NCBI GenBank assembly: GCA_964461835.1
Contig: CAYWVO010000016.1
Span: forward strand, 3,831-67,830
Source: CAYWVO01 sp964461835
GTDB lineage: Bacteria; Zixibacteria; MSB-5A5; WJJR01; JAJRUJ01
Length of the DNA stretch: 64,000 nt
Reading direction: 5' to 3'
Position 1 is the first letter of the stretch, and every line of letters begins with the position of its first letter. A program made the position numbers and the translations under genes. Positions 63,081-64,000 of the stretch are shown piece after piece. The notes beneath the pieces are model-generated. The model was given only the letters and a program-made list of their open reading frames with translations, was not told the origin of the DNA and searched no databases.

Positions 63081-63830
63081 ATGTCTGGTCATAGCAAATG
63101 GGCATCCATTAAGCATAAGAAAGGGAAACTCGACGCCCAACGCGGCAAGATTTTCACCCGCCTCATCCGGGAAATCTCAGTGGCGGCCCGCGACGGCGGC
63201 GGTGATCCGGAGAAAAACCCCCGGCTGCGCACGGCAATTGCGGCCGCGAAAGCGCAAAATATGCCGGCGGATAATATCAAGCGGGCAATTCAAAAAGGAA
63301 CCGGCGAGCTTCCCGGCGTAAGTTACGACGAAATTACCTACGAGGCTTACGGACCAGGCGGTGTCGCTATTCTGATCGAAGTCTTGACCGACAACAAAAA
63401 CCGCACCGTGGCCGAAATCCGCCACCTGCTCTCCAAGCAGAATGGGAGCCTCGGCGAGACCGGCAGCGTGAACTGGATGTTCAACAAACAGGGCTTCATC
63501 CAGGTCCCGGCAGAAGGGACTGACGAAGATGCGCTGATGCTGGCGGCGTTGGATGCCGGCGCCAGCGACGTGAAACAGGAAGACGAGACCTACGATATCT
63601 ATGCCGAACCGGGCGATTTGGAAAAGGTGCGCGAGACATTGGAAGAATCCGGATTTCCCATTCAGTCCGCTTCGCAATCCATGATTCCGCAATCGACCGT
63701 GAAGTTGGAGGAAAAGGAGGCGGGACAGATTTTGAAATTGATCGAATCGCTGGAGGAACACGATGATGTTCAGAACGTCCACGCCAACTTCGATATCGAG
63801 GACGAACTGATCGAAAAACTCGCCGGCTAA
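63081..63830 (+). CDS. yebC: YebC/PmpR-family regulator
   Basis: 249 residues. It opens with MSGHSKWASIKHKKGKLDAQRGKIFTRLIREI, the family hallmark, and contains YEAYGPGGVAILIEVLTDNKNRTVAEIRH. YebC proteins act as transcription regulators and, as later shown for some, help translation of proline-rich stretches. GGGAGGTGA is the ribosome binding site. A terminator follows. Confidence 0.95.
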   Translation: MSGHSKWASIKHKKGKLDAQRGKIFTRLIREISVAARDGGGDPEKNPRLRTAIAAAKAQNMPADNIKRAIQKGTGELPGVSYDEITYEAYGPGGVAILIEVLTDNKNRTVAEIRHLLSKQNGSLGETGSVNWMFNKQGFIQVPAEGTDEDALMLAALDAGASDVKQEDETYDIYAEPGDLEKVRETLEESGFPIQSASQSMIPQSTVKLEEKEAGQILKLIESLEEHDDVQNVHANFDIEDELIEKLAG

Positions 63831-63864
63831 TGGTCGTTTAAATATTTTCGGCATGCGATGCCAG

Positions 63865-63888
63865 CGCTCCGGCTTGCCGGAGCGTTTT
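63865..63888 (+). terminator. intrinsic terminator after yebC
   Basis: CGCTCCGGC (63865-63873) pairs with GCCGGAGCG (63876-63884), followed by TTTT. The remaining bases to the window end show no gene I can support. Confidence 0.8.
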
Positions 63889-64000
63889 GCATTGAAGGAG
63901 ATGATTGCGGTTGCTGTCCTGCGCATCGTAGTGTATCCTGAGATTATGTAGCGACTGTTGTGATGATCAAGATATTTTTGGGTTCCAGTACTCCTTTCTG

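Noticed and set aside
63960..64000. Short open frame at the window end starting near ATG 63963
   Set aside because: No ribosome binding site and too few codons; it does not begin like RuvC, the usual neighbour of yebC.

Overview
The window is a bacterial chromosome segment of 64 kb, moderately GC-rich by eye and densely coded on both strands, with one 100-N assembly gap. Gram-negative envelope features are plain: TonB-dependent receptor, other outer-membrane barrels, lipoproteins, RseP-type protease. Together with YbbR, DUF1573, DUF2723/TPR proteins and secreted beta-propellers ending in dockerin-like repeats, this suggests a bacterium of the FCB superphylum, perhaps a candidate phylum such as Zixibacteria. 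That placement is inference from gene content; there is no rRNA gene here.

Layout. 1-1948: end of an M28 peptidase gene, a ComEA-like protein, rsmD, coaD. 2119-9364: a complete F-type ATP synthase operon (atpZ-like, atpI-like, atpB-E-F-H-A-G-D-C). 9461-13341: lipoprotein cyclophilin, dxr, rseP, lepB. 14104-19802 (minus): an apparent operon of zinc-ribbon protein, YbbR, tsaD, nadC, birA and a HAL/PAL-family ammonia-lyase. 20114-21845: a 45-residue membrane peptide, a lone receiver domain and a TolB-like propeller. 22070-23783: three tandem type IV pilin genes with two sigma-54-like promoters, followed by the assembly gap. 24040-25849: a YncE-like/dockerin protein gene between two copies of a MITE-like repeat. 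25915-30814: leuS, asnS, tRNA-Ala(GGC) and a membrane protein. 30900-34784: nitrilase, a DUF1573/lipoprotein/barrel trio and a HAD phosphatase.

34811-39070 is the most interesting part. A promoter, cobalamin riboswitch and terminator precede a BtuB-like TonB receptor, a secreted YncE-like propeller (recalling Bacteroides BtuG) and a lipoprotein with a DUF4430 domain (the fold of the C-terminal domain of transcobalamin and intrinsic factor). I read this as a vitamin B12 capture and uptake system.

39146-43319: pgsA and the four-gene succinate dehydrogenase/fumarate reductase operon. 43390-44837: a basic ribbon-helix-helix protein and a metallophosphoesterase. 44929-49385: FMN riboswitch and the full riboflavin operon ribD-ribE-ribBA-ribH, then nusB. 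49477-59084: a membrane glycosylation/polysaccharide locus (two GT-C enzymes, GT4, flippase-like protein, Gfo/Idh oxidoreductase, GT2, hexapeptide acetyltransferase). 59146-63830: etfB without etfA, an EF-G paralogue with unusual G-motifs, an outer-membrane barrel and yebC. No CRISPR array, prophage or intact insertion sequence was seen.
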